NCBI RefSeq assembly: GCF_028554725.1
Contig: NC_071671.1
Coordinates: forward strand, 66,520,001-66,584,000
Source of the DNA: Zeugodacus cucurbitae
Taxonomy: Eukaryota > Arthropoda > Insecta > Diptera > Tephritidae
Direction: 5' to 3'
Length of the DNA: 64,000 nt
Shown piece after piece: positions 12,863-24,665 of this stretch. The notes under the pieces are model-generated. The model did no database searches, was not told the origin of the DNA, and saw only the letters and a program-made list of their open reading frames with translations. How positions within the stretch are numbered: the stretch's first letter is position 1; each line of letters begins with the position of its first letter. The translations under genes and the position numbers were made by a program.

Positions 12863-15415
12863 ATATTAGTTTAATGTAAGATATGGAATTTTGCTTGAAA
12901 AAAATAATGAAGATTTCTTTAAAGTAATTTAAAATCTATCTGACATTTGATTTTCAGCTCGTTTCTTAAGCTTTCGAACTATTAAGCTTTTAAAGCACCT
13001 GTGAAAATTAATATATTCGGTATATCTTTAGAAATATTCAAACACGCAAATTTCTGGTATGGAGTATATAAAAAGCTTATGATGTAAAAATTATTTCAAA
13101 AAGGTGAAAGTTTAAGGCTGTTTGGCCCACTTACTTTATAAATGGCACGAACTAGAAAACTAACTACAGTCTTAATTATTTAAAGTCAAATTTATTTTGA
13201 GTATGTTATTTTGATAGTTTCTAAGTGCAGAGTTAGTGACTTTTAATACTCTTCTGTCTGACAGTTTCTTAATCCTAAAGTTCCATTATATCCTCATATG
13301 CTTAAGGTAAAACTAATGAACTCCGGTGTATTTCATAATGTTCAACAATTTTGACTTAATTATTAACTCTTTCGGCTTGTACCTTAAAATTCCTTAAAAG
13401 GGATTAAAATACTGTTATACAAATACTACCTTATGAATTATACGCTCCCAACTCATGGCATGCCACCAAGCTCATTTGAGATCTTTTTATACTTTTTTAT
13501 ATTTTTCACTTGACATCAAAGCTATGTAAGTACGAAAATCAACAAACGGGAAAAATTTGCTCCAAAAAATATAAATTTAACCCAAGTCTTGAAAGTCAAA
13601 TAAAAAGTTTGTTGCAAAAACTTGAAAACAACTCTTTTAAATGCGTGCATATGAATATTTCTACTTTTATACTTTTGTAACACGCGTGTTAGTTACGGCT
13701 GAAAAAGTTTGTTGGTGCCTTTCTACCCTTTTTTGCATATAAACATGCACACTTAAGCGCTTATCAGCAAACTTAGTGGATGGGAAAGTTTCTTTTAACT
13801 CTATATGCACTACCTTACCTTATTGCTATGAGTTGGTAATTTTGGGTGCTCGGAATTCTCTTTGCCATTAAAATTATGCTCATTAAAGGTATTTAAAGCA
13901 GTCAAGTGTAATTCACATAATAATTTGCTAAAGTTTTCATTTTTATGCGAGTATTAGAGTGGGATTAAAGACATGCTTTCTTTCTTGCTTGAAAAAAAAC
14001 TTTTTTTAACGAATTTTATAAAAAATATTTATTTTAAAATTATAATATTTTATCTGTTTAAAGACTCAAACTTGAAAAGAAAACGACAAACAATAGTAAA
14101 GTTAAATTGCATGAAAGTTTAGTTCTACCCTCCCGAGCACAAAGCATTTATTTGGTATGGTAAAAACGATAGCGTTTTCAATAAATTAACCACAAACAAC
14201 AAAAGCTTTAGAGACAATACTTTTTACATTTGTATTGCGGTGCAAAAAACGTTGTTTCGATTTTATTTCTCTAGAACATTCACTTCCACACTTACATATA
14301 CATATGTATCTATTATGTCGAGATCTGTTGAAAAATCACCTGCTCAACCCCAACAGATGCAGCTCTGATTGTAGTGATGAACATGTAGTGAAAACAATGC
14401 GCACGCCCTAAACTATGCAAATTCCGGGAAATGCGTCGGACGGTTGAACAAGAACACAGAAGTACGCGCATTCAGACAATAGCAAATAATTACGTTGATT
14501 TGTTACCTTTTAGTGTGGGAACGTGGAGATATTCGCAGCGAAATAGTTGAATAGAAAGCGCTGAGGTTGGAGCTTTTAGCAGCTTCGATGGGAATTAAAG
14601 CTAAATACCTACAATGGACAATTACATATAAAATTGTAGTAACAATAATGGTATACAAGTAGCTAACAATTGTTAAGGTATGAGGGAGATGCTTTTGTGG
14701 TTGATGATATCATGATGATGTGTAACTTCAGTGGGGATAACCAGACTAATTATGACTTCTTTATGTTGGGAGGAGTTTAACATGCAACTATAAACAAGAT
14801 AATTTAAAGTTAAAAGTTAAGATAAAGTTTGTTTTTTTAAGTGAGTTAATAGTTTAGAAAATTGCTCATATATTGTATTAACGAAGCATTGAGTAGAGAG
14901 CGATTATGTGATAAGCTTAAAGAATGCTTCAGAGCTGTTGTGGCAATACTGATTGGTGAAATACTGAAACCCTTTAGAACACTTTCTCTTAATTCCAAAA
15001 ACCATCCAATACAACTGTAGCTCCGTCGAAACCTATTCTAAAGCTTTACCGTAAAGCTTTCGGCTATGAAATATATTTTCTTAAACTTCAAAAACTCTAT
15101 CTTTCTAGGACTTTGTACACTATTCTAACAAACTATGATGATTTTGACTTTATTTTGTTAAATAACATAAACCCTTTTAAATCACTTCTCGTACTACACA
15201 TTTCATTTAGTTGCGCCCAATCATTAAAACTGGTGAGAAAACTCTATTCTATAAAATAAAAATTAATTTCAATAAACAGTAAATTTGAATTTTAATCAAC
15301 CTTTTAAATTACCAAATACATAATTTTACAAAACGCGCCACAAGCCATACACTGCCCCGGCTATTAGCTTTATCTTAAGAAAGTTAATTTTACTTCCGCT
15401 AACCGCTCGTCACGC
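12863..15415. other. No gene seen; AT-rich, possible gag-like scrap
   Basis: It is mostly unstructured AT-rich DNA. Around 14315-14600 short frames read MSRSVEKSPAQPQQMQL and, after breaks, SDCSDEHVVKTMRTP. That is the style of the N-terminal region of insect retrotransposon ORF1/gag proteins, but it is too decayed to assign. Confidence 0.4.
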
Positions 15416-15790
15416 TTAAAGCCTTGGTTTTTGTCTGCGTATAGCCGCTTCCGCTTCGAATAAAACGATTTCACGCTCAATTTGAGTGATGCGCTTCACA
15501 ATACGCTTCTCTTCGCGCAACAGCTTCCGGCACATCCTCACAAGCATCTTGCGCGGCTATAAGTAAATTTTAAAAATATAAAATTAATGAAGTCTGACGC
15601 ACTGCACTAACCTCGTTCTTCGGTGATCTCTGACCCATTTTGTTGATGTGGTGGCTGTTGATACAGTTAGGTGAATTAAGAGCTAGAAACTTTTTATGTT
15701 CTTTTTTTTTAATGCTCACCGCAGCACATCGAATGCTTTAACGCCGGTGCTATTGTTTACAACTTCCTTGGATGGTGATTTCATATTCAT
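15416..15790 (-). CDS. Three-exon microprotein, family member A
   Basis: Predicted exons on the minus strand are 15790-15720, 15654-15612 and 15556-15416, with introns of 65 and 55 bp (GTGAGC...AACAG and GTTAGT...TATAG). The product is 84 residues from the first ATG, or 82 from the in-frame ATG at 15784. The second start gives an MKS opening and a 22-residue exon 1 like the other members. Exon 1 ends FDVLR with the Arg codon split in phase 2. Exon 2 adds 14 residues and ends in phase 0. Exon 3 reads PRKMLVRMCRKLLREEKRIV and continues as a basic amphipathic helix (QIEREIVLFEAEA) to RRQKPRL. There is no signal peptide or membrane segment. I do not recognise the protein. The charged helix suggests a coiled-coil partner-binding protein. 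It lies head-to-head with member B. Confidence 0.62.
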
Positions 15791-16617
15791 TTAAGTTTGT
15801 TTATTTATGCGTTTATTAAGTTATTTTTTATTTATCACTATTTAATTTTGTAAAGTTTAAGATTTTGATTTTTTATTTCTTCAAATTTTTACAATTGGAT
15901 ATACATATGTTTGTGACTTTTAATTTTATTAATTTAATTGTCACAAGTGCTAAGGCTGCGAACACATTATAGAATTTCTTGAGGTCATTTTAAAGTCCTG
16001 CTGTCTTTAATATAATGTTTGCACTAGTATCTAAAAATTCTTCCATATCTAGATCGAGTTGAAATTATCCGTCATAGAATAACTTGTTGATTCTTGTCTA
16101 CGGAGCTTCCATGGTTATACCGAATTCAAACAAGTTCATTGATTCTTAGAGAGAGGGAGACAAAGAAATATATATAGAGAGAGAGGAAAGTAGCATGATG
16201 CAAAGTTAAGAACAAGAAAAGGCGTGAAGTAATCTTAAAAAGTACCATATAAAACACTTTTCAGAGAATCGATTATACTCTGTTTAAATTTTATCTGCGT
16301 AGAAGAAGATACCCTATCTACTAATGTCTTTCGAAATAGTTATGAACTAGTATCTTATAAACACTTCATTTGAATTTTGGCATTGAATCTAAATCTTATT
16401 TAAAGGAACACTTGCGTTTACTTTCAAGCATTAATTTTTAAAATAAAATTTAACGTTTTTGAAAACTGGTCTAATATTTACAACATGATTTCTTACGAGT
16501 AAATGTTTCAGTGACGTTCCCATTAGTTTATCGAAATATTTTTGAATTTTTGTTGACATAAAATTAAGCAAAATATTCGTTGGATTTTGGTGAAAATTTT
16601 ATCGTTCGGTCCATTAC

Positions 16618-17012
16618 ATGTTTTGTGAAATGTTTTCGGCACAACAACAGGTTTTGAGAAATCGTCGACGAATGTCCGCGCTAACAACGCTACAGTGAGT
16701 TAAATAGTATATTAAACTCGAAAATGTAAAAATAAGAAATTATCTTTTTAGGCAGAGAATTGCAGCAAATAGTGCTCAGTCTGACAGATTACATATGGTT
16801 AAAAAGGCATGTATGTAATATGTATGAAGGATATAGATAACCAATTTTAATTTTCCACGCAGCAAACTCAAACCCTGCGTGAGTTCTTCGAAGATTTACA
16901 GGTGGAGGAAAATCGTATAAAACGTGAAATTCTTAAAATCGCACAAAAAATTAAAAAGTTAGAAAAAACCGCCGTAGAGGATGTGGAGGATTGTAAAACC
17001 GTTTGGAAGTGA
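16618..17012 (+). CDS. Three-exon microprotein, family member B
   Basis: Exon 1 is 16618-16694, with an in-frame ATG at 16630 that gives the family's usual 65-bp exon. It ends in phase 2 at CA|GTGAGT. Exon 3 is 16863-17012 and begins after ccacgcag. Exon 2 can be read two ways. As 16752-16806 it uses the first acceptor and an AAG|GCATGT (GC-AG) donor, giving QRIAANSAQSDRLHMVKK. As 16756-16810 it uses an acceptor 4 nt later and a canonical CAT|GTATGT donor, giving ELQQIVLSLTDYIWLKRH. Both are 55 bp and both keep exon 3 in frame. Exon 3 reads QTQTLREFFEDLQVEENRIK and then a long lysine-rich helix ending KTVWK. The total is 89 residues (85 from the inner ATG). Exon phases match the other family members, but sequence identity is low. 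Confidence 0.58.
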
Positions 17013-17417
17013 AATTAATTTTTCGAAATAATTCTGAAACACTTATGTATGTACATCATAATTGCATAATATGAATGTTGGAAATAAAATTGTAGCTTAA
17101 CAAACGCTGGCTTAGGCGACCGATGGAGCTAAGAATAAAATACGCCTGGGATAATATAGTATTACTGGTTTTTACAGCAAGACATTTCCAAATATTTGGT
17201 ATATATCCGTTCTTCTTCGCAGATCTTATTGGAGATCTTGGTAAATACTTTTTAACATACAAAGCGCCTCAGTGACGCGATATCTCTAGTTTTAAATCAG
17301 TTTTCGCTATTATGGTTTCCATAAAATATAAGGGAGAGAAAATTTGGGCAAAAACATAACGAAAGATCCTTTTATCATGATTCATGAATAAGACATTTGC
17401 TTCTTTTCGAACCACCC
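17013..17417. other. No gene seen
   Basis: This is downstream flank of gene B, up to the left end of the Tc1-like element. Minus-strand ORFs at 17056-17262 and 17269-17547 have no domain or splice support. Confidence 0.55.
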
Positions 17418-18945
17418 CAGTAAAATAATTATATGTGCATTTCGGCTTTTGTTTATATTTCTTATTCACTGTTATTTTTTGCATTTCGGTAAATGTGGAA
17501 TAAGAGGTTGATGTGTTACCGTTACTATGCAACGAAAACTGTTTCATACTTTTCTCGTTCGTTGTACAGTTACATTAAGAATGTGCTTGTGAATAGGGTA
17601 TTGCATAGAAAATATTTATATGTGCAAAATCAGTTTAGCGGATCTTTCTTACTGATAGTATCTTTTTTTTTGCTAAAATTTGTTTTCAAAATTATTATAG
17701 GTGCATTAACTTAATGAATTATTAAAAATTTAATTACATTACGCCTAAAATGCCTCGTGGTACTAGTTTATCAGCCGAGGAACAAGTAATAATCATAGGA
17801 ATGCATGAAAGCGGTTCCAAAATGGCTCTAGACCAAAGCGACATTGGAACTGTATCTCAAAATTTCTTAAAAACCCCTCTAATTAGGTATAGTGCGACGC
17901 AGCGGACGAAAAACAACATTGATGAGCGGTGCGAAAGAAGGATTCGACGGCTAGTAGTTACGGACTTGATAAGCAGCGATCAAATATGGACCTAGTTAAG
18001 ACAGAAAATCACAATAAATATAATTTTTCCAATTATACATAAAAATCAGTTTCTGTAACACACCTCCATGGCACCTAAACCAACGCTAAAGAAAGACAAA
18101 ATGAAGCACATTTGAGGTTTGCAAATAAATACCAATTCTGTGCCGATGAGTGATAGAATACAGTCTTTAGTGACGAAAAAAAAATTAAATTTGGTCGGCC
18201 CAGGTCATTGCAAGAAATATTGGAGAGATTCACACCAGGAATGACGGTCCTACTACAAGCGATGTTTAGGTGAATTGGGTAGCGGTACCTTGATTTCATG
18301 GGCTGCATTTTGCTGCTGTGGAAAGCTATCTACATGTTTTATATTCACTCAAATGAATGCTAATATCAATGTAGATCTTTTGGACAGCGAGTTAATAAAA
18401 TTTGCTGGCAATATTTATGGCATATAACTGGACATATCGAAAGGATAACGCTTCAATCCACACGAAGAACATCTTTAACGACCGGAAAATTCCTGTCTTA
18501 CAATGTGCAGCATTGAGTTCGAACCTAAATCCTATTGAGGATCTCTGGGGAACCTCTCTGCTCCGGTTTTCCACAACGGAAAGCAGTTTGAAACAGTACG
18601 TCACCTTAAATTAGCCATAAAGCAAGAATTTGCCAATAGTTAATTCTCTGATTAAGCGGCTTAATTTAGTTTTAAAATATAAGGATTCTACTGACTTTTA
18701 AAATAAACATTTCTTTCAGTTAAACTCAACTTTACTGGTAAAAATAGTGAAATGCACATATGAATATTTAGCCTAAACTTCAATTCTGTTTTATGGTTTA
18801 AAAAATATTTTGAAATATGTTAATTTTTTGTTATTTATATCGTATACATTAATAATAACAAACCTGCATACTCAGAAATATTTTGCAATTTTGTAATCTT
18901 TAATTTTTTTTGCAAAAAGTTCATGCACATATAATTATTTGACTG
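17418..18945 (+). mobile_element. Tc1-like transposon, decayed
   Basis: Terminal inverted repeats of 23 bp (17418-17440 and 18923-18945) differ at one base; both contain aaataattatatgtgcat and begin cagt. The TA target duplication is not preserved. The plus-strand interior carries a broken Tc1-family transposase. At about 1.5 kb it is close to the usual size of a Tc1-like element. Confidence 0.85.
17750..18614 (+). pseudogene. Tc1-family transposase remnant
   Basis: The N-terminus at 17750 reads MPRGTSLSAEEQVIIIGMHE, the typical opening of Tc1-like transposases, and runs through KRxxRRIRRLV (second DNA-binding helix) to a stop at 17995. Around 18085-18190 a broken frame carries NTVFSDEKKFKFGRP with the first catalytic Asp. 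From 18450 on, DNASIHTKNIF carries the second Asp and SSNLNPIEDLWG the Glu, the DD34E pattern with a few residues missing between them. Several stops and frameshifts separate these blocks, so the element is inactive. Confidence 0.83.
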
Positions 18946-19333
18946 AGGTACCTTTATCTTAACTGTAGAGCAAGGTCTTCAATTCTTTAACAATGTCTCC
19001 TGGAATGGTAGACATTTTCAGAAAGTTGTTCATAGAAGTTTTACAAAAGTTTCTGGGATTAAAGATAACGAACTGTAAATCCTACATAAGCCACTCTCTC
19101 AACAAAGAGCAGAAGGCATTGTGAATTTAAATTTCACTTTGTTGTCAAGTTTTTTTCCTGACTTAATAAATTATTTATTATTTTTTCTTTATTTCTTCCT
19201 CACGCAAAAGAAATCTTTAACTTACATACTTCTAAATTTTTTTTTGCATACGCACGATTTTTGAAGCATTGATTTTGAAGCATATATTGCACTTTTAAAT
19301 CGCAAGTACGGTGATTACTATACATTAGCACAT
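18946..19333. other. No gene seen; upstream flank of gene E
   Basis: AT-rich. The minus-strand ORF 19200-19505 overlaps the first two exons of gene E and is taken to be its shadow. Confidence 0.5.
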
Positions 19334-19717
19334 ATGTCACGTATAACGAGGAAAGTGTTGTCGAACCAGAAGAATATGGCTTTGTTAAAATTTTTTGTGT
19401 AAGCCAAACGAGTGCGCTTAACGATGTACTCATTTCTAATAATTTATATTTCGAAAAATTTAGCCGTCCCATTGCTTGCACAGCGGGGAAGCATGGATAT
19501 ATCAAATCGGTAAAAATTAAATGAAAATTTTTTTAATCACAGCATTATATTAAAAATCATTTAAATCATTTTACAGCAAAATTCGAGGCTACGCTACATA
19601 TTCAAGAGCCTGCAAGAGGAACACAAACATATGAAAGCCAAATTTCCATTTAATCACAGAGACTCGCATATCATAGAAGTGCAGGCCAACAGGTTTCCTT
19701 TCTACAGCTCACGATAG
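19334..19717 (+). CDS. Three-exon microprotein, family member E
   Basis: Exons are 19334-19398, 19464-19509 and 19577-19717, with introns of 65 and 67 bp (GT|GTAAGC...TTTAG and TCG|GTAAAA...TTACAG). The protein is 83 residues. Exon 1 is exactly 65 bp and ends in phase 2, opening MSRITRKVLSNQKNMALL. Exon 2 is 46 bp, the same size as in member C, and ends in phase 0 after IKS. Exon 3 is 141 bp, the same size as in member A, and begins QNSRLRYIFKSLQEEHKH, matching the family pattern R-x-L-x3-Y/F-+-x-L-E/Q. Its C-terminal part (ANRFPFYSSR) is not coiled-coil-like, unlike the others. Overall sequence similarity is weak, so membership rests on exon architecture plus this motif. Function unknown. 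Confidence 0.55.
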
Positions 19718-22700
19718 TGGCATATATTTCTGCAAAGAAGTTCAAGGCGAACACAAATTGTGTCATTTAGTAGATAAATTTGTATGTTAAACAAATTCGA
19801 AGTTTGGTTTTTTAAGTGTTTGTACAGTGACGCTGCGTGCGTGTTCTCATGTAGGAACACTTAAAAGCTGGACTCATAAATAAAGTGATTCTGTTAAGTA
19901 ATTCTTTTTAATGCCAAGTGATCGCCAAAAGTTGCGGTTTCTTATTATTTAGAATTGCTCTCGAATGTTTTGTCCGGAGAATAACCAAAGCCCGAAACAA
20001 GTTTATGACTTCTAAAAGTTTCATTCAGAAGTGGTGAACTTTGATTGTTGCTTTAAAAGAAGTCAAAGCGGAGCTCATGTCATATTTGGAGTTCTGAAAA
20101 TTTTCAAAATTATACTAAAAGTAAAGTTAGTTTTTCAAACGCATATTGGTTATTACTTGGTTAGAACTTTATGGATCTAAAACCACCTTTCTGGATCTCT
20201 GTGACCTGTGCTGAATACTTCATTTAGATCAGTTTGTATGTGTCATGTATGTAACATGACGTTTATGCAACATACTTTTAAGATTCAATTTAACGAGCAT
20301 TTTGCAATTACTTGTGATTACGTTTAGCGCCTAAATGTATACTAAATATTCCATTTAATTACTTATGGGGATTTCCCTCAAAGGAAAGCTTTCCACTTCG
20401 CTTGTCACTTCCAGCCGGAAGTTCCCTTTGCTAAGTTTTGATTTGGCAGTCTTTCGGATTAAACCATCGCTTATTTGCTGTAATGAAATGTGAAATTTAA
20501 ATATGTACGTGTTCAATTAAGTGAATAAATTCGCAAGAAAGTGAATATGAAAGTGTTATGACCACCGAAGTGTTAATAATATAAATATTTATTTAATTTA
20601 TGTGAGCTTAATTGAAAATGAAATTGCTCCATGCATTATTGTTGCAGCAGATGGTCTTCGGTAAAGCAAATGAAAGCATCTTTCGTATGATGTTTCATGT
20701 AAGTGATTGCAATGAGGTGTGAGTAACATGGAAGAATGTATTCCATTGATGTTGTGAGATGAAAAGAGAGACAGTTTGAGGAAGGCAGGAAGGTTAAGTC
20801 AAATTATCTGAGTTGTACATAGTTTCATAAACGATTCATTTTCAACTATTAAAAATAATAGCTCTCTCGAAAAATCATTGGAATCTGTGTCATTTTCTTT
20901 AATCCCAAACTCCAATTCTAATGTTGAGAAAAGCTTAAAAATTTGTTAAAAAAAATATTTGAAAATAAAAAATGTCTCAAATAACATTTTTGCGTTATTC
21001 ATCAGCTAAGCGACTCACGTGTGCCGCAGCATTTATACACAATTTAAGAAGCATTGTGCGTGACCAAGTAGCGGAAGGAAGAACGAAATCTAGGTTATGA
21101 AATTTTTAATGAGCATACAACTGAGACCGAAATATGGAAAAGTTTACTTGCGGAGCAACTTCAGCGGTTAAGATGTGGCCATTAAGCATGTATTATGCAC
21201 AGCGCGCATATGTATTCCAAACATATATGTACATCTCTTGTATGATGGATCTTAGCGGTCCACTAAGCGTCAAGTGTGTCTACAGTATTTAAGATGAGCA
21301 GCTAACTTTTACATAACAGTTCAAGTAACGGCTATATGTGTAAGCATACATGAAAGAGCGTCAAGTTTTGCTGAGAAAGTTTCTGGCAGCAAGCAGTGGA
21401 CAGTTACATATGTATGTACACACACATAAGACGCTTCACTTTGAAGTCAAGTAAGTCAGTCAGCCGAGTGCCATGAGAAAATGTGAAAAATCGCTATTAC
21501 AAGTGAAGTAAAAGTAAAACTAAAATAAATTGCATTTTGCCTGCAAGCAAAGTATTAATATCCTTTAGTGTTGAGCAGTTCCTCGAACAGTAGCATATAT
21601 GAATATAATACCTACTCCGCATGCTTTGTCTATTTGCAAATTTTATTTGTCGAACTATTTTTCTTCTCTCTTGTAAATGAATTACCCCCATTTCCGGTTT
21701 TTGTGCTTGGCGCTGAATTTGCCGTCTTCACACGCATATAGAGGAGCGTTCTTCAGCACATGGCTTACATCTGTAAATGCGTATGTATTTTGTTAGTTTT
21801 TTGTAGATAGTGTGTTTGCTTAAATTATTCTTTGGAACTACAAATGCTGACAAATTTCGTTCTGTGCTAATGTTATTTGCTCCGTATCACTTTTATCTTC
21901 ATTTCATCTTAGAGCTGCCATTCGTTGCGCTGTTGTGTGCATGTGCAATTTCATTAACTGTTGTAGATTTAGCCGAAATTCGAGGCAACAACTCGTCGCT
22001 TTGACTAGTTGTGTGTCTGTATGTGAGTTCGCGCTGAGTGGAGCGAGTGAGTGATATGCAAATTTGCTTGGATTTTCTTGTTTTTGACACAGAAAATAGC
22101 TTGTATGGGTAGGATATCAGAAATGTGGTGTATGCATTTGAGGAGGTTGCCATATTATTAAATTTTTTATTAGAAAAATTGTAAGAAATAGTAAGACAAA
22201 GGAAATTATAAGACACGATAAATTAAATATTTTTCCTAAGAAAATGTATCTTATATACATTTCTATCCTTCCTACCCTTTAAGACAGCTTACCATGGTTC
22301 CTAGTTGTCAACTGTCAACTATTGTTTAAGTAAGGGCGAGGTCGGAATACAAGTTACCAATACACAAGCCAAAATAAGATAAGCAGCTTCAAGTTTATTT
22401 TTACCATTCACCACAAGTTTAACTACTAAGCACTTATAATCCAACAGATATCGCATACTTAATAACTACAATACAATAACAATAAAAACACAATAAACCC
22501 ATCGAATCCAATCGAAAAGTGTAAAATTATGTTGTGGTTGTGATATCTAAACACCACCTAAGTGGACTTGTGACATGCCTAATTGTCAGTGAGATGTGCT
22601 ATCACGCCCCCGCGTGTCAAGTGTGCCTCGCAAACATTCCCCAGCAGCTATCGTACTCAATCGTCTAAGCGCCAAGCCGGCATGTTGTGGCAAATTAATT

Positions 22701-23466
22701 AGAAGCCTGTCAATAGTAGCGCTGCCACCACAAAGCTTACGCTTCTCCATTAATTTAACAAACACTCGCTCGCTCCGTATAGTGCCAATGCACTGGCGGT
22801 GATGGCAAATTTAATTTCTCCGCACTTTTTCAACTGAAGTACTTGAATGCCAATGACGCAGCGCTATGAAGCTGTGAGATAACTTTCATATCAACGGCAT
22901 AGACGCCATTGAGTGGAGGCGGATGGATAAAGTGGCTGCCTGACTGCTTTTGTTTGTTAGTTGCCTCAACACTTGACTTTACTTCACTTTTTGCACTGAC
23001 AAAGGCGCAAAAAAACCGGGAAGTGAGTTAGAAATTGCAGTTTGCTATTGGCAGCGCGTGAACCTATTGATAGGTCAACTAGTGGGTGCAAACTGGGAGT
23101 AGCACAAACACAAAGTACTAGAGCACTGGGTTTTAAAAATACTGAAGGAGGAGGAGTGTGTAGCAAAAGAAGTTTAAAATTTAACTTCCCATTAAATACT
23201 TTTACTAATTGGTCTTGTAATGGGTGTAAAGCTTGTAGAAGCTTGAAAAAATGAAACTCGCAAACGACAATTTCCAAAATTTTTTCAAAGTATTATATCT
23301 GCATATATAGAAGATTGCAAAAGCTTGAAATAGGCTTCGGAAAACTTCGGTTTGCATTCTCGTGTGCCTTAAGTGGCCGGTAAATCAGAAGATAGGTCAT
23401 ACAAGGCTTAGAGAAGCTATTTAAAATTCCCGTGTATGATTTTTGACGTTACAAACCAATGATTTA
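19718..23466. other. No gene seen; intergenic
   Basis: ORFs at 21497-22216 and 22596-23277 overlap on both strands without domains. A GC-richer stretch at 22570-22980 contains a homeodomain-like AATTAATTA next to CTGTCAAT (22691-22712) that resembles a stretch at 33988, possibly regulatory. Confidence 0.5.
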
Positions 23467-24665
23467 ACAAGTAAGGCAGAGCTAAATTCGGATGTAACCG
23501 AACATTTTATACTTTCGCAATTTATTGAAGAAATTTTATTTACATAACACACGAAAAGCAGCATATATAGTATATGAGGGCTGAGGTAATTCCTGTACCG
23601 ATTTCATTCATTTTCATCAGCAAGGTGCACTATATCCAAGACTATACATTCACTTAATTTTGCTAATATATCTCGCATATTAACCAATACATATATGCGG
23701 AATGAAGCCCACCGTTTTTTTAAAAACCTATAATTAGGTTAGGAGCTAGGAGATGTTATGACCCGATTTTAATAATTTTTGGAACAGAACACTATTAGAA
23801 GAAAACAATTTCCTCTGAATACATTAAATTATCTAAGAGATTTACCCATATTTTCGGTTAAAATTTACCCTTAGGTGCTGAGTTCCACATGTTCGATATC
23901 TGGGGTCTTAAAAGTTATAGTCCGTTTTCGACAATTTTTTTCACAAATGAAGCCAGATATGATATGCACTATTTGTGTAAAGTTTTATTCCGCTATCTTC
24001 ATGGGTTCCTAATGTATATATTATAAAGTGAAGGAAAAAAATGGAATTCAAAATTTAGTTATAAGGAAAGTAGTCGTGGTTGTGAACAGATTTTTTGTCC
24101 GTGTTATCAGGGTGTCAAGGAAATATTATATACCGAATTTTATTGAAATCTGTCGAGTAGTTCCTGAGATATGGTTTTTGACCCGTAAGTGGGCGATGCC
24201 ACGCCCATTTTCCATTTTGTAAAAAAATCTGAGTGCATCTTCCTTCTGCTATGTCTTCTGTAAAATTCAGTGTTTCTGACATTTTTCGTTAGTGAGTTAA
24301 CGCACTTTTAGTAAATTTCAACCTAACCTTTGTATGGGAGGTGGGCGTGGTTACTTTCATTTAAGGAAATGGCTAAGATAATCGACTGCAGAAAGTTTGG
24401 TTTATATAGCTTTATTCTTTTGTGAGATATATACAAATAACCGATTTGGGGGCGGGACAGGCCCAAATATATATTTGCATCCAAATATGCCCCTTGCTAG
24501 TGCGATTCTTTGTTCCAAATTTTACTGTTATAACTTTATTCATGGCTTAGTTATGACACTTTAAGTGTTTTCGGTTTTTGCCATTTTGTGGGCGTGGCAG
24601 TTGCCCATCATCGAAATCAATCTTCCTATGGGGCCAAGAAATAAGTGTGCCAAGTAACAACATTA
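23467..24665. repeat. Dispersed repeat copy 2 (reverse orientation)
   Basis: It begins caagtaaggcagagctaaat and then tgtaaccgaacattttatac, the reverse complement of the end of copy 1. It continues with the same blocks in inverted order, such as the gtgggcgtggc words, an aaaccatatctcaggaac equivalent, and a cactgccac-type block near 24590. ORF 24028-24222 lies wholly inside and is not a gene. Confidence 0.75.
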
